Assembly (NCBI RefSeq): GCF_021531815.1
Contig: NZ_JADYUM010000012.1
Coordinates: forward strand, 1 to 64,000
DNA: 64,000 bases
Source of the DNA: Pseudoflavonifractor phocaeensis
GTDB lineage: Bacteria > Bacillota > Clostridia > Oscillospirales > Oscillospiraceae
Reading direction: 5' to 3'
Part shown: in pieces, positions 52,001-60,776 of the stretch
How the letters are laid out: each line of letters opens with the position of its first letter
Numbering within the stretch: the first letter of the stretch is position 1
The notes under the pieces: generated by a model
Database searches by the model: none
Told to the model about the DNA's origin: nothing
What the model saw: the letters and a program-made list of their open reading frames with translations, nothing else
Program-made: the position numbers and the translations under genes

Positions 52001-52396
52001 ATGGCTGGAATATCCCGGTATGAAAAGGCAGTACTGGGGCTGACGGCGGCTTTCCTGCTGTTTACCGGCGGCTGGTTCCTGGCCCGGCAGAACACCGCCG
52101 CGCCCTATGAGGTGACCACCACCCAGACGGTCCGGCCCCAGACGGAGGCCGCCCCCTCGGCCGCTGGGGAGGAGAGCCGCCCCGACAGCCTGATGGAGGG
52201 GGAGGTCATCGACCTGAATACCGCCGATGTGTATGAGCTCCAGCGGCTGCCCGGGATCGGAGAGAAGCGGGCCCAGGCCATTGTGGCGTACCGGGAGGAG
52301 CACGGCCCCTTCCAGTCGGTGGAGGACCTGACCCGGGTGTCCGGGATCGGGGAAGGCGTCTTGGCTGGCTTGAGGGAGTATGCTTCGGTTGGATAG
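52001..52396 (+). CDS. ComEA-like helix-hairpin-helix membrane protein
   Basis: The 131-residue protein has one membrane segment (AVLGLTAAFLLFTGGWFLA), a linker, and a C-terminal pair of helix-hairpin-helix motifs (IDLNTADVYELQRLPGIGEKRAQAIV and LTRVSGIGEGVL). ComEA-type proteins bind DNA outside the membrane in transformation; this one lacks the longer SLBB domain. It fits with comM elsewhere in the window, but no other competence gene is near. It overlaps the following gene by 17 bp. Confidence 0.85.
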   Translation: MAGISRYEKAVLGLTAAFLLFTGGWFLARQNTAAPYEVTTTQTVRPQTEAAPSAAGEESRPDSLMEGEVIDLNTADVYELQRLPGIGEKRAQAIVAYREEHGPFQSVEDLTRVSGIGEGVLAGLREYASVG

Positions 52397-52979
52397 GAAA
52401 AAAAGAACTGCGCCGCTCCGTCCGGCTGATTGGATCACAGCCGGGAGGGGAGTTCTGGCCCTTTTGCTGCTGTTTCCCAAGCCGCTGTCGGCGGAATTTT
52501 ATGGAATCTATACCCTGGCCGGGCTGTCGGATGCGGCGGACGGCACCGTGGCCCGGCGGACCGGGACCCAGAGCGAGGCGGGCGCACGGCTGGACAGCGG
52601 GGCGGATCTGATGCTTTTGTGTGCCGCCGCCTTCCGGCTGCTGCCCGGATTGTGGAGGGCGGTCCCGGCCTGGATGTGGGCCGGCGGCCTTCTGGCGGCC
52701 CTACTCCGTTGCGGAGCCTATTGGGTAGGCTGGCGGCGGCACAGGACCTTCGCGCCGCCCCATACGCTGTGCAACAAATTGACAGGGCTGGCATTGTTTG
52801 CTGTCCCGTACGGTCTGGCAATGCTCCCGCCGGGAAAAGCGCTGGCGGTCCCCTGCGGACTGGCGGTCCTTTCGGCGGCAGAGGAGCTTTGGATCACCTG
52901 GAAAAGAAAGAAGCCCGACCCCGAACTCCGGGGAGCTTGGGAGCTGTATTTCCCCAACGGGACTGAGATTGAGGAGTAG
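52380..52979 (+). CDS. CDP-alcohol phosphatidyltransferase family protein
   Basis: The 199-residue membrane protein has the complete CDP-alcohol phosphotransferase motif, D-x2-DG-x2-AR-x8-G-x3-D-x3-D, seen at residues 50-76 (SDAADGTVARRTGTQ, then GARLDSGAD). Four or five membrane segments follow. It probably makes phosphatidylglycerol phosphate or a related lipid; which one cannot be told. The ATG overlaps the ComEA-like gene and the stop lies 6 bp before the response regulator gene. Confidence 0.88.
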   Translation: MLRLDRKKRTAPLRPADWITAGRGVLALLLLFPKPLSAEFYGIYTLAGLSDAADGTVARRTGTQSEAGARLDSGADLMLLCAAAFRLLPGLWRAVPAWMWAGGLLAALLRCGAYWVGWRRHRTFAPPHTLCNKLTGLALFAVPYGLAMLPPGKALAVPCGLAVLSAAEELWITWKRKKPDPELRGAWELYFPNGTEIEE

Positions 52980-52985
52980 AATACG

Positions 52986-53690
52986 ATGGCAAAGATTTTA
53001 GTGGTAGATGACGAGCAGGTGCTGGTCAAGGGCATCAAATTCAACCTGGAGCACGAGGGCTACCAGGTGGAGGTGGGCTACGACGGGGAACAGGCGGTGG
53101 AACTGGCCCGGGAGGGCCGCTTCGACCTGATCATTTTGGACCTGATGATGCCCAAGATCGACGGCCTCCAGGCATGTATGCGGATCCGGGAGTTCTCCAA
53201 CGTGCCGGTCATCATGCTGACGGCCAAGGGGGAGGACGCGGACAAGATCATGGGCTTCGAGTGCGGAGCGGACGACTACATCACCAAGCCCTTCAACATT
53301 CTGGAACTGAAGGCCCGGGTCAGGGCCTTGCTGCGCCGGTCGGGCGCCGCGGTGCAGAAGCAGTCCGGCGGCGTTCTGACGGCGGGCCATATCCGCCTGG
53401 ACTCCGGGGAGCGGGCGGCCTGGAAGGACGGGGAGCGGGTGGAGCTCACCGCCAAGGAGTTTGACCTGATGGAGCTGCTGATGCGCAATCCGGGGCGGGT
53501 GTACAGCCGGGAGAACCTGCTGAACGTGGTATGGGGCTATGAGTATATCGGGGACTACCGGACGGTGGATGTCCATGTCCGCCGCCTGCGGGAGAAACTG
53601 GAGCTGGACCCCGCCAACCCGGAGTATATCCGTACCAAGTGGGGCGTGGGCTACTATCTGGCCAGTCAGGCGGAGCATAAAAACGGCTGA
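52986..53690 (+). CDS. OmpR/PhoB-family response regulator
   Basis: The 234-residue regulator has a receiver (LVVDDEQVL, Asp in LIILDLMMPKIDG, Thr in MLTAKG, Lys in TKPFNILE) and winged-helix DNA-binding domain ending RTKWGVGYYLA. It is paired with the kinase 29 bp downstream. The type resembles PhoP/WalR regulators of phosphate or cell-wall genes. Confidence 0.95.
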   Translation: MAKILVVDDEQVLVKGIKFNLEHEGYQVEVGYDGEQAVELAREGRFDLIILDLMMPKIDGLQACMRIREFSNVPVIMLTAKGEDADKIMGFECGADDYITKPFNILELKARVRALLRRSGAAVQKQSGGVLTAGHIRLDSGERAAWKDGERVELTAKEFDLMELLMRNPGRVYSRENLLNVVWGYEYIGDYRTVDVHVRRLREKLELDPANPEYIRTKWGVGYYLASQAEHKNG

Positions 53691-53719
53691 TCCGCTGCAA
53701 CAGGAGAGAAGGTGCGGAA

Positions 53720-55207
53720 ATGAACGGGACTGGAGAAGAAAAACGGAAAAAGGTGCCCTTTTTTTCTACCCTCCAGATGAAATACGCCATGAGCTACCTG
53801 GTGATCTTCGCCGTGGTCCTGGTGCTGCTGAACACCTACCCTGTGCTGGCCTCCCAGGAGCTGCTGTTCACCTCCAAGCGGGACTCCCTGAAAAGTCAGG
53901 CGGCGGTGATGGCCTCGGCCCTCATGGAATTGGAGTCCCTGTCCGCCGACCAGGTGGTCCGGGTGATGAATATGCTGGACAACATGGGCTTGACCCGCAT
54001 TCTGGTCACCGATCCCGCCGGGCTGGTCCTCTATGACAGTACCCGGGACAGTGAGGACGGGGAGGACCCGGGCGGAGAGGAAACGGAACCGGAGTACCGC
54101 TATGCCCTGTACCAGGAGGTGGTATCCGCCCTGCGGGGGAACGACGTGTTCTATTCCCGCTACTCTGACAAGGTCTTCACCTCCACGGCGGCCTGCCCCA
54201 TTATTTACCGTGGCATGGTCATCGGGGCCATCTACATCCTGGAGGTGGACAGCGCCCAGGGCGCCCTGCTGCTCAGCCTCCAGCAGAACCTGCGCAATAT
54301 TTCCCTGGTGATCGCGGTGGTCACTCTGCTGATGAGCGCCCTGTTCTCCAAAATGCTGACCACCCGAATGGCGGCCCTGCTGCGTGCCATCCGGATCGTG
54401 GGGGAAGGGGAGTACGGCCACCGGCTCCAGCCCGCCGGACGGGACGAACTGGCCCAGCTGGCGGAGGAATTCAACCAGCTCACGGACCGCCTCCAGGTGA
54501 CGGAGGAGGTGCGGCGGCGTTTCGTCTCCGACGCCAGCCATGAGTTGAAGACCCCTTTGGCTTCCATTCAGCTGCTGTCCGACTCCATTCTCCAGAACGA
54601 GCAGATGGACCAGGAGACCGTGCGGGATTTTGTGTCTGACATCGGGGAGGAGGCCAAGCGCCTCACCCGGATCACCGAGCACCTGCTGGCACTGACCCGT
54701 CTGGACAGCCTGCCGGCGGAGAAGACGGAGCCGGTGGATGTGTCCGCCGTGGCGGAGCGGGCGGTCAATATGCTGACCCCGGTGGCCGATACCGCGGGGG
54801 TCACCATCCGGGCCGAGACCAAACCGGGGTGTCTGATCCGCTGCACCAACGACGATTTGTACCAGATCTGCTTCAATCTGATCGAAAACGCCATCAAATA
54901 CAACTTTGCCGGGGGCTACGTCTATGTGTCCACCCATAAGGATGGGGACCAGATCCTCATTGAGGTGGCGGATACCGGGATCGGCATCCCGGAGGAGGAA
55001 CTGACCAAGGTGTTTAACCGGTTCTACCGGGTGGACAAGGCCCGCTCCCGGGCGGCGGGGGGGACCGGCCTGGGGCTGTCCATTGTCCGGGACACCGTCC
55101 GGCGACACGGCGGCTGGGTCACTGCCCGCCGCCGCAATCCGGAGGGCAGCGTGTTCACCGTGGGATTTCCCCGGTATGTCCCGGACCCGGAGGAGGAATT
55201 ACCATGA
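53720..55207 (+). CDS. Sensor histidine kinase (PhoR/WalK-like)
   Basis: The 495-residue kinase has two membrane segments (about 22-44 and 192-212) around an external sensor of about 145 residues with a PAS-like fold, a HAMP domain, the acceptor His in SDASHELKTPLASIQLL, and ATPase motifs (ENAIKYNF, ADTGIGIPEEEL, GGTGLGLSIVRD). It phosphorylates the upstream regulator. Its TGA stop overlaps the ATG of the GerMN lipoprotein gene (ATGA). Confidence 0.94.
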   Translation: MNGTGEEKRKKVPFFSTLQMKYAMSYLVIFAVVLVLLNTYPVLASQELLFTSKRDSLKSQAAVMASALMELESLSADQVVRVMNMLDNMGLTRILVTDPAGLVLYDSTRDSEDGEDPGGEETEPEYRYALYQEVVSALRGNDVFYSRYSDKVFTSTAACPIIYRGMVIGAIYILEVDSAQGALLLSLQQNLRNISLVIAVVTLLMSALFSKMLTTRMAALLRAIRIVGEGEYGHRLQPAGRDELAQLAEEFNQLTDRLQVTEEVRRRFVSDASHELKTPLASIQLLSDSILQNEQMDQETVRDFVSDIGEEAKRLTRITEHLLALTRLDSLPAEKTEPVDVSAVAERAVNMLTPVADTAGVTIRAETKPGCLIRCTNDDLYQICFNLIENAIKYNFAGGYVYVSTHKDGDQILIEVADTGIGIPEEELTKVFNRFYRVDKARSRAAGGTGLGLSIVRDTVRRHGGWVTARRRNPEGSVFTVGFPRYVPDPEEELP

Positions 55208-55725
55208 AAATGAGATGGATCATCCTTCTCCTGGCCCTGTGTGCGCTGGCGGCCGGGATCGCCGGGTGCAGGGGAGAGAAACCGGAGGAACAGGCGGGCT
55301 ATGTGCTCTATTTTGCGGCCGGAAGCGGGGAAAACCATGGCCCGGCCCTGGGAACGGAGGCCTATACCGGGCCCCTCTCCGTCGCCGGGGGAGTGGAACC
55401 CATGCCTTCGGAACTGGTCCAGGCCCTACTGGCGGGGCCGGCCTCGGAGGACCTGCGCTCTCCCTTCCCCAAGGGGATCACGCTGCACCGCTGTGAGTTT
55501 GACCCGGACCAGCCGGGGCATTTGAAGGTGCACTTATCCGAACAGTACGGAGAGCTGACGGATATATCCCTGACCCTGGCGGATTACGCCATTGTCCTGA
55601 CATTGAACCAATTGGAGAATGTGGAGTCGGTGGAGATCATCTCCGGCGGCTATGCGGCCAACTACCGCAGCCACCAGATCCTGACGGCGGCGGAGGCCCT
55701 GCTGACGGACGAATTGGCGGATTGA
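55204..55725 (+). CDS. GerMN-domain lipoprotein
   Basis: The 173-residue protein has a lipoprotein signal (LLALCALAAGIAGC, Cys near 22) and a GerMN domain (YVLYFAAGSGE, VEPMPSELVQALLAGPAS, LTLADYAIVLTLNQLENV). The domain is found in the spore germination protein GerM and in LpqB-type partners of two-component systems. Coupled to the kinase, it may modulate it in the membrane, as LpqB does MtrB in actinobacteria; that is inference. Confidence 0.87.
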   Translation: MKMRWIILLLALCALAAGIAGCRGEKPEEQAGYVLYFAAGSGENHGPALGTEAYTGPLSVAGGVEPMPSELVQALLAGPASEDLRSPFPKGITLHRCEFDPDQPGHLKVHLSEQYGELTDISLTLADYAIVLTLNQLENVESVEIISGGYAANYRSHQILTAAEALLTDELAD

Positions 55726-55744
55726 GTCCCCAAGTGGTTTGCTC

Positions 55745-55773
55745 TTGACTTCTCCTGCCAAAGACGGTATCTT
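55745..55773 (+). promoter_or_regulatory. Sigma-A promoter of metY
   Basis: TTGACT, 17-bp spacer, TATCTT. Confidence 0.68.
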
Positions 55774-55836
55774 AGTCATGTTAGTGTGTCAGAACGCGGG
55801 CGTGCCCGCCGGAAACCAGAGAAAGAAGGAAGCCCA

Positions 55837-57120
55837 ATGAGCGATTATAAGATGAATACCAAGTGCGTCCAGAGCGGCTACACTCCCGGAAACGGAGAGC
55901 CCCGCCAGATCCCCATTATCCAGTCCACCACCTTTAAGTATGCCACCAGTGAGGATATGGGCAAGCTCTTCGACCTGGAGGCCGACGGCTATTTCTATAC
56001 CCGCCTTCAGAACCCCACCAATGACTATGTGGCGGCCAAGATCTGCGACCTGGAGGGCGGCACCGCCGCTATGCTCACCTCCTCCGGCCAGGCGGCCAAC
56101 TTCTATGCCATCTTCAACATCGCCAACTGCGGCGACCATGTGGTGGCTTCCTCCACCATCTACGGCGGCACCTACAACCTGTTCCATGTGACCATGCGGA
56201 AGATGGGCATTGAATTCACCTTCGTGGAGCCCGACTGCTCCGACGAGGAGCTGGAGGCGGCCTTCCGTCCCAATACCAAGGCCGTGTTCGGTGAGACCAT
56301 CGCCAATCCCGCCCTCACCGTCTTTGACATCGAGCGCTTCGCCAAGGCGGCTCACGCCCACGGTGTGCCCCTGATCATCGATAACACCTTCGCCACCCCT
56401 GTCAACTGCCGGCCCTTCGAGTGGGGCTGTGACATCGTCACCCACTCCACCACCAAGTACATGGACGGCCATGGCGCCGGGGTGGGCGGCTGTATCGTGG
56501 ACAGCGGCAAGTTTGACTGGATGGCCCACGCCGAGAAGTTCCCCGGCCTGTGCACCCCCGATGACAGCTACCACGGCATCACCTACGCCGAGCGGTTCGG
56601 CCAGGCGGGCGCCTTTATCACCAAAGCCACCGCTCAGCTCATGCGGGACTTCGGTTCCATCCAGTCCCCCCAGAACGCCTTCCTGCTGAACCTGGGCCTG
56701 GAGAGCCTCCATGTCCGCATGGCCCGTCACTGTGAGAACGGCCTGGCCGTGGCCAAGTTCCTGAAAAACCATCCCAAGGTCAGCTTTGTCACCTATCCCG
56801 GCCTGGAGGGAGACAAGTATTACGACCTGGCCCAGAAGTACATGCCCAACGGCACCTGCGGCGTGGTGTCCTTTGGCGTCAAGGGCGGACGAAAGGCCGC
56901 TGAGACCTTCATGAAGCACCTGAAGCTGGCGGCTATCGAGACCCACGTGGCCGACGCCCGCACCTGCTGCCTCCATCCCGCCTCCGCCACCCACCGCCAG
57001 ATGAACGACGCGGAGCTGGTGGCTGCCGGCATCACTCCCGACCTGGTGCGCATGTCCTGCGGCATTGAGGACGCGGAGGACCTGATCGCCGACATCGCTC
57101 AGGCGCTGGAGCAGGTGTAA
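55837..57120 (+). CDS. metY: O-acetylhomoserine sulfhydrylase
   Basis: The 427-residue PLP enzyme of the Cys/Met metabolism family turns O-acetylhomoserine and sulfide into homocysteine. It shows YTRLQNPTNDYVAAKI, the PLP Asp region IIDNTFATPVNCRPFEWG, the PLP Lys in HSTTKYMDGHG near residue 205, and SLGVE-type VRMSCGIEDAEDLIADI at the end. Length fits MetY (about 430) rather than cystathionine gamma-synthase (about 390). ATG 55837 follows AAGGAAG. Confidence 0.93.
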   Translation: MSDYKMNTKCVQSGYTPGNGEPRQIPIIQSTTFKYATSEDMGKLFDLEADGYFYTRLQNPTNDYVAAKICDLEGGTAAMLTSSGQAANFYAIFNIANCGDHVVASSTIYGGTYNLFHVTMRKMGIEFTFVEPDCSDEELEAAFRPNTKAVFGETIANPALTVFDIERFAKAAHAHGVPLIIDNTFATPVNCRPFEWGCDIVTHSTTKYMDGHGAGVGGCIVDSGKFDWMAHAEKFPGLCTPDDSYHGITYAERFGQAGAFITKATAQLMRDFGSIQSPQNAFLLNLGLESLHVRMARHCENGLAVAKFLKNHPKVSFVTYPGLEGDKYYDLAQKYMPNGTCGVVSFGVKGGRKAAETFMKHLKLAAIETHVADARTCCLHPASATHRQMNDAELVAAGITPDLVRMSCGIEDAEDLIADIAQALEQV

Positions 57121-57187
57121 GTGTCATCAACTATCATACATGGGGCGGGCGGCACTGGGTGCCGCCCGCCGGCCAAGGAGGAACACC

Positions 57188-57574
57188 ATGAAAAATTCGG
57201 GAATCGTTCTGATGTATAACTGCTCCGGACCGGAGTTTTCCAAGCTGCGCCAGATCTTTGCCATGCTGCGTCTGCGGATGCGGGTGGTGGGACCGGACCG
57301 CTACCAGGTGCCTCTGGGCGAGTTGGCCGCGGGGAAGGGAGAGCCTGCCGCGGAAGCGGGGGAGGCCATTCCTGAGACCATGCTGGTCTTCTGCGGCCTG
57401 GGAGACGCGCTGCTGCACCAAGTGCTGGAGGTCATCCGGGTGGCTAAGCTGCCTCCCATCGACCTGAAGGCGGTCATGACGGAAACGAACCGGGAGTGGA
57501 ATACCCACCAGCTCTGCGAGGAGCTGCGTAAGGAGCGGGAGGCCATTGCGGCCCAGCAAAAAGCGGGAGAATAA
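57188..57574 (+). CDS. DUF3783 protein
   Basis: The 128-residue cytosolic protein matches the small DUF3783 family in its C-terminal half (LDLKAVMTETNREWNTHQLCEELRKERE in outline, residues 95-122). The N-terminal MKNSGIVLMYNCSGPEFSKL is also conserved in appearance. Function unknown. Start ATG 57188 follows AAGGAGG. It may be cotranscribed with metY (67-bp gap). Confidence 0.78.
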   Translation: MKNSGIVLMYNCSGPEFSKLRQIFAMLRLRMRVVGPDRYQVPLGELAAGKGEPAAEAGEAIPETMLVFCGLGDALLHQVLEVIRVAKLPPIDLKAVMTETNREWNTHQLCEELRKEREAIAAQQKAGE

Positions 57575-57606
57575 CGGGCCAATTGGGGTAAATCACAAAA
57601 ATCCCG

Positions 57607-57635
57607 TTGACAAATCCTGCCCGGGACAGTATAAT
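57607..57635 (+). promoter_or_regulatory. Sigma-A promoter of tRNA-Leu
   Basis: Perfect TTGACA and TATAAT with 17-bp spacer. Confidence 0.9.
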
Positions 57636-57664
57636 AATCTAGCGGTTTGAAAAAACCGCACTTT

Positions 57665-57751
57665 GCGGCTGTGCTGGAATTGGTAGACTGGCAAGCTTGA
57701 GGTGCTTGTGTCCGGATGGGCGTACGGGTTCGACTCCCGTCAGCCGCACCA
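57665..57751 (+). tRNA. tRNA-Leu (anticodon GAG)
   Basis: Acceptor stem GCGGCTG/CAGCCGC, anticodon stem CAAGC/GCTTG with loop TTGAGGT (anticodon GAG, reads CUC/CUU), a long variable arm as in class II tRNAs, T-loop GGTTCGACTCC and an encoded CCA end. It is a single-gene unit between its own promoter and terminator. Confidence 0.97.
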
Positions 57752-57755
57752 GGTC

Positions 57756-57790
57756 GCTGCGAACGTTTTTCGTTCGCAGCGGCTTTTTTA
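57756..57790 (+). terminator. Intrinsic terminator after tRNA-Leu
   Basis: 10-bp stem GCTGCGAACG/CGTTCGCAGC with a T5 loop, then GGC and six T. Confidence 0.88.
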
Positions 57791-57884
57791 TTGTCGTAGC
57801 ATGCCGTCCGGCTGCCCCTGGGTCATTTGCGGCGGAGCGTGAAATTGCTTTTCCGGTGAAAAAACTGGCAAAAATAAAATTACA

Positions 57885-57913
57885 TTGACACAAGAATGAA
57901 ATCTCCGTACAAT
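57885..57913 (+). promoter_or_regulatory. Sigma-A promoter of the antiporter gene
   Basis: TTGACA, 17-bp spacer, TACAAT, 35 bp upstream of the start. Confidence 0.8.
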
Positions 57914-57947
57914 GGTCCCTAGAGAAGAAAGAGGAGGTTCCATTGAA

Positions 57948-59282
57948 ATGGATGTTAAGGAGAGGAACGTAACAAGCAATCCCATCGCGCTGCTGCCCAT
58001 CGGCGTCTTTCTGGTGCTGTATCTGGGCCTGGGTATCGTCTTTGAGTACATCATGGGGATCGAAATGGGCTTTTACAGCATTCCCATCGTGGTGGTGTTC
58101 CTGGCGGCCCTGCTGGTGGCCTGCCTGCAAAACCGGAGTCTGAGCTTTGACGACAAGCTGGCTGTCATGGCCCGGGGGGTAGGCGACAAGAACATCATGA
58201 CCATGATCCTAATCTTCCTGGTGGCCGGCGTCTTTGTGGGCGTCACCGGGCGGGACAGCGCCGAGGCGGTGGCCTACTTCCTGCTGTCCATCACCCCCGC
58301 GTGGGCTTCCGTGGCGGTGCTGTTTGTGGCGGCCTGCTTTGTGTCCACCGCCATGGGCACCTCCTGCGGCACCATTACCTTGATCGTACCCATCGCCGTA
58401 GCTGTGTCCAAGGTCTCCGGTTTCTCCCTGCCCCTGTGCATCGGCTCCGTCATGGGCGGCGCCATGTTCGGCGACAACCTGTCCTTCATTTCCGACACCA
58501 CCATCGCCGCCTGCAACACACAGGGCTGCGCCATGCGGGACAAGTTCCGGGCCAACTTCAAAATCGCCATGCCCGCCGCCATCGCCACTCTGGCCCTGAT
58601 CCTGGCCTTTTCCTTCAGCGCCGGTGTGGACCACATCCAGAGCCCGGAGTACAATATGCTGCTGCTGATCCCCTATGTGCTGGTGCTGGCGGGGGGGATC
58701 GCGGGCCTGAATGTGTTCCTGGTGCTGCTGGTGGGCATTTTCTCCGGCGTTCTGATCACCCTGGGCACCGGTACCGTGGACAGCATGAGCCTGCTGGGCG
58801 CCATGGGCTCCGGCGCCTCCAGCATGTTTGAGACCATCATGGTCACCGTCCTGGTGTCCGCCATGTGCGGCCTGATCCGGGAGTACGGCGGTTTCGCGGC
58901 ACTGCTGTCCTTCATCCGCCGGGTGTTCAAGGGCAGGGTGGGCGGCCGCCTGGGCGTGGGCCTGCTGGTGGGCGCCATGGACATCGCCACCGCCAACAAT
59001 ACCGTGGCCATCGTCATGGCGGGCCCCATCGCCAAGGAGATCAGCGAGGAGTACGGCATCACCCCCAAGGAGTCCGCATCCCTGCTGGATACCTTCTCCT
59101 GCATTTTCCAAGGGATCATCCCCTACGGCGCCCAGATGCTGCTGGCCATCTCCGCGGCCGCCGCTTTGGACTGTACCGTGTCTGCTTTTGAGATCCTGCC
59201 CTGCCTGTTTTACCCCTATATGCTGGCCGTGGCCTCCATGGTGTATATCCTGTTTGGAGCTGGCAAGCAGAAGAAAGTATAA
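57948..59282 (+). CDS. NhaC-family Na+/H+ antiporter-like transporter
   Basis: The 444-residue membrane protein has about 11 to 12 hydrophobic segments and NhaC/ion-transporter features (GTSCGTITLIVPIAVAVS; GGAMFGDNLSFISDTTIAA; MDIATANNTVAIVMAGPIAKE). Members exchange Na+ for H+ or, in some cases, organic solutes such as malate and lactate; the substrate is not fixed. ATG 57948 follows GAGGAGG by 10 nt. Confidence 0.88.
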   Translation: MDVKERNVTSNPIALLPIGVFLVLYLGLGIVFEYIMGIEMGFYSIPIVVVFLAALLVACLQNRSLSFDDKLAVMARGVGDKNIMTMILIFLVAGVFVGVTGRDSAEAVAYFLLSITPAWASVAVLFVAACFVSTAMGTSCGTITLIVPIAVAVSKVSGFSLPLCIGSVMGGAMFGDNLSFISDTTIAACNTQGCAMRDKFRANFKIAMPAAIATLALILAFSFSAGVDHIQSPEYNMLLLIPYVLVLAGGIAGLNVFLVLLVGIFSGVLITLGTGTVDSMSLLGAMGSGASSMFETIMVTVLVSAMCGLIREYGGFAALLSFIRRVFKGRVGGRLGVGLLVGAMDIATANNTVAIVMAGPIAKEISEEYGITPKESASLLDTFSCIFQGIIPYGAQMLLAISAAAALDCTVSAFEILPCLFYPYMLAVASMVYILFGAGKQKKV

Positions 59283-59301
59283 ATTCTGGAACATGGAACG
59301 A

Positions 59302-59334
59302 GGGACTGCCGCGTGACCCGCGGCGGTCCCTTTT
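59302..59334 (+). terminator. Intrinsic terminator after the antiporter gene
   Basis: 12-bp arms GGGACTGCCGCG/CGCGGCGGTCCC (one mismatch or wobble) and TTTT. Confidence 0.78.
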
Positions 59335-59460
59335 GCTTTGAAAAAATTTTGAAAAATTTCAGGGAAGAGGAAGGAATTCGCGGGCGGATTTCGTATATTA
59401 AGATTATAACTGGAATTATGACCTGAACCGGTTGTACTCCGAAGGAAGGAGGCGTCTGCC

Positions 59461-60465
59461 ATGACGCTGAGAGAACAGTTCCAGCAGCGGGAGGAGGCCA
59501 TGCTGTCTCCTTACGCCTGCCGCTCGGCCCAGACCCGGGGACGCCAGCGGCCGGAGGAGGAGTGCGCGGTCCGGACGCCCTTTCAGCGGGATACGGACCG
59601 GATCGTCTACTCCAAGGCGTTTCGGCGCCTGAAACACAAGACCCAGGTGTTTCTTCAGCCCGAGGGGGACCACTACCGCACCCGGATGACCCACACCCTG
59701 GAGGTCAGCCGCATCGCCCGGACCATCGCCCGGGCCCTGTCGCTGAACGAGGACCTGACGGAGGCCATCGCCCTGGGCCATGACCTGGGCCACACCCCCT
59801 TTGGCCACGCCGGAGAGCGGGCGCTGAACGACCTGATGCCCGGAGGCTTTGCCCACTACCAGCAGTCGGTGCGGGTGGTGGAGCGGCTGGAGAAAAACGG
59901 CGAGGGGCTGAACCTGACCTGGGAGGTGCGCAACGGTATCCGGTGCCACACCAAGGGAGAGAACGCCGCCACGCTGGAGGGACAGATCGTCCGGCTGGCC
60001 GACCATATCGCCTATATCAACCACGACATTGAGGACGCCCTGCGAGGCGGGATCATCTTTCCCATGGACATCCCTCTGGAGGTCGCCAATGTGCTGGGCT
60101 TTACCCACAAGGCCCGGATCGACGCCCTGGTCCGGGACGCCATCGAAGCCAGCCAGGGACAGCCAGAGATCCGGCAGTCCCCCGGTGTGCGGGAGGCCAT
60201 GTTGGCCTTGAAGGACTTTATGTTCGACAGCGTGTATACCAATCCCTTGGCCAAGGGGGAGGAAGGCAAGGCCCAGGACATGCTGCGGATGCTCTTTGAA
60301 TACTATCAGAAGGACCCCGACCAGCTGCCTGATGACTTTCAGGCCATCCGTGCCGAGGAGGGCGTGGACCGGGCGGTGTGCGATTACATCGCCGGCATGA
60401 CCGACCCCTTTGCTGTGGAGCGGTTCAAGGAACTGTTTATCCCCATGGGCTGGACGGTGAAATAG
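59461..60465 (+). CDS. dgt: Deoxyguanosinetriphosphate triphosphohydrolase-like protein
   Basis: The 334-residue HD-domain protein has the metal motif H...HD...D (TRMTHTLEVSRIARTIA; ALGHDLGHTPFGHAGE; RLADHIAYINHDIED). Dgt hydrolyses dGTP to deoxyguanosine and triphosphate. In Firmicutes it is the usual first gene before dnaG and rpoD, as here. The last 73 bp, including the stop, are repeated at 60623-60695. Confidence 0.93.
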   Translation: MTLREQFQQREEAMLSPYACRSAQTRGRQRPEEECAVRTPFQRDTDRIVYSKAFRRLKHKTQVFLQPEGDHYRTRMTHTLEVSRIARTIARALSLNEDLTEAIALGHDLGHTPFGHAGERALNDLMPGGFAHYQQSVRVVERLEKNGEGLNLTWEVRNGIRCHTKGENAATLEGQIVRLADHIAYINHDIEDALRGGIIFPMDIPLEVANVLGFTHKARIDALVRDAIEASQGQPEIRQSPGVREAMLALKDFMFDSVYTNPLAKGEEGKAQDMLRMLFEYYQKDPDQLPDDFQAIRAEEGVDRAVCDYIAGMTDPFAVERFKELFIPMGWTVK

Positions 60466-60466
60466 G
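60394..60466 (+). repeat. Direct repeat A: 3' end of dgt
   Basis: 73 bp from GGCATGACCGAC to AATAGG; 70 of 73 positions equal the copy at 60623. The difference in coding sense is Lys versus Gln at one codon (FKELF/FQELF); the other two are synonymous. Confidence 0.92.
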
Positions 60467-60622
60467 GCCGGCGATGGGGCCCCATCGCAGATGGGGCGGC
60501 GCGGTAAGCGCCGTAAATTCGAAGGGCCGCAGGCCCGGAGAATTTCCGCAGGGGCGGATTCACTCCGCCCCGAGGATTTGAAAATCAAAAGGGCTCCCGC
60601 GGGGCTGTGCCCCGTGGGAAAG
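60467..60622. other. GC-rich insert between the dgt-end repeats
   Basis: 156 bp, rich in short hairpins (GATGGGGCCCCATC, GGGCCGCAGGCCC, GGGGCTGTGCCCC) and with no gene. It is bounded by the two 73-bp direct repeats and resembles neither flank, as expected for an inserted element or its remains. The rest up to 60776 (60696-60776) holds only the dnaG upstream region. Confidence 0.6.
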
Positions 60623-60695
60623 GGCATGACCGACCCCTTTGCTGTGGAGCGGTTCCAGGAGCTGTTTATCCCCATGGGTTGGACGGTGAAATAGG
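60623..60695 (+). repeat. Direct repeat B: displaced copy of the dgt 3' end
   Basis: A 73-bp copy of the dgt end with its TAG stop, but cut off from the gene. After it begins unrelated sequence (TTTTCGGCACG) leading to dnaG. Confidence 0.92.
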
Positions 60696-60776
60696 TTTTC
60701 GGCACGAAACGGATAGAATTTCCGCCGGGTGGCTAAAACTAGAGGCGTAAGGCTTTGACAGAAAGGAGGGGGCTTT

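Noticed and set aside
60467-60776. Short ORFs (e.g. 60491-60694) after dgt
   Set aside because: The apparent protein end is only the duplicated dgt end read in the same frame; no SD or independent start.
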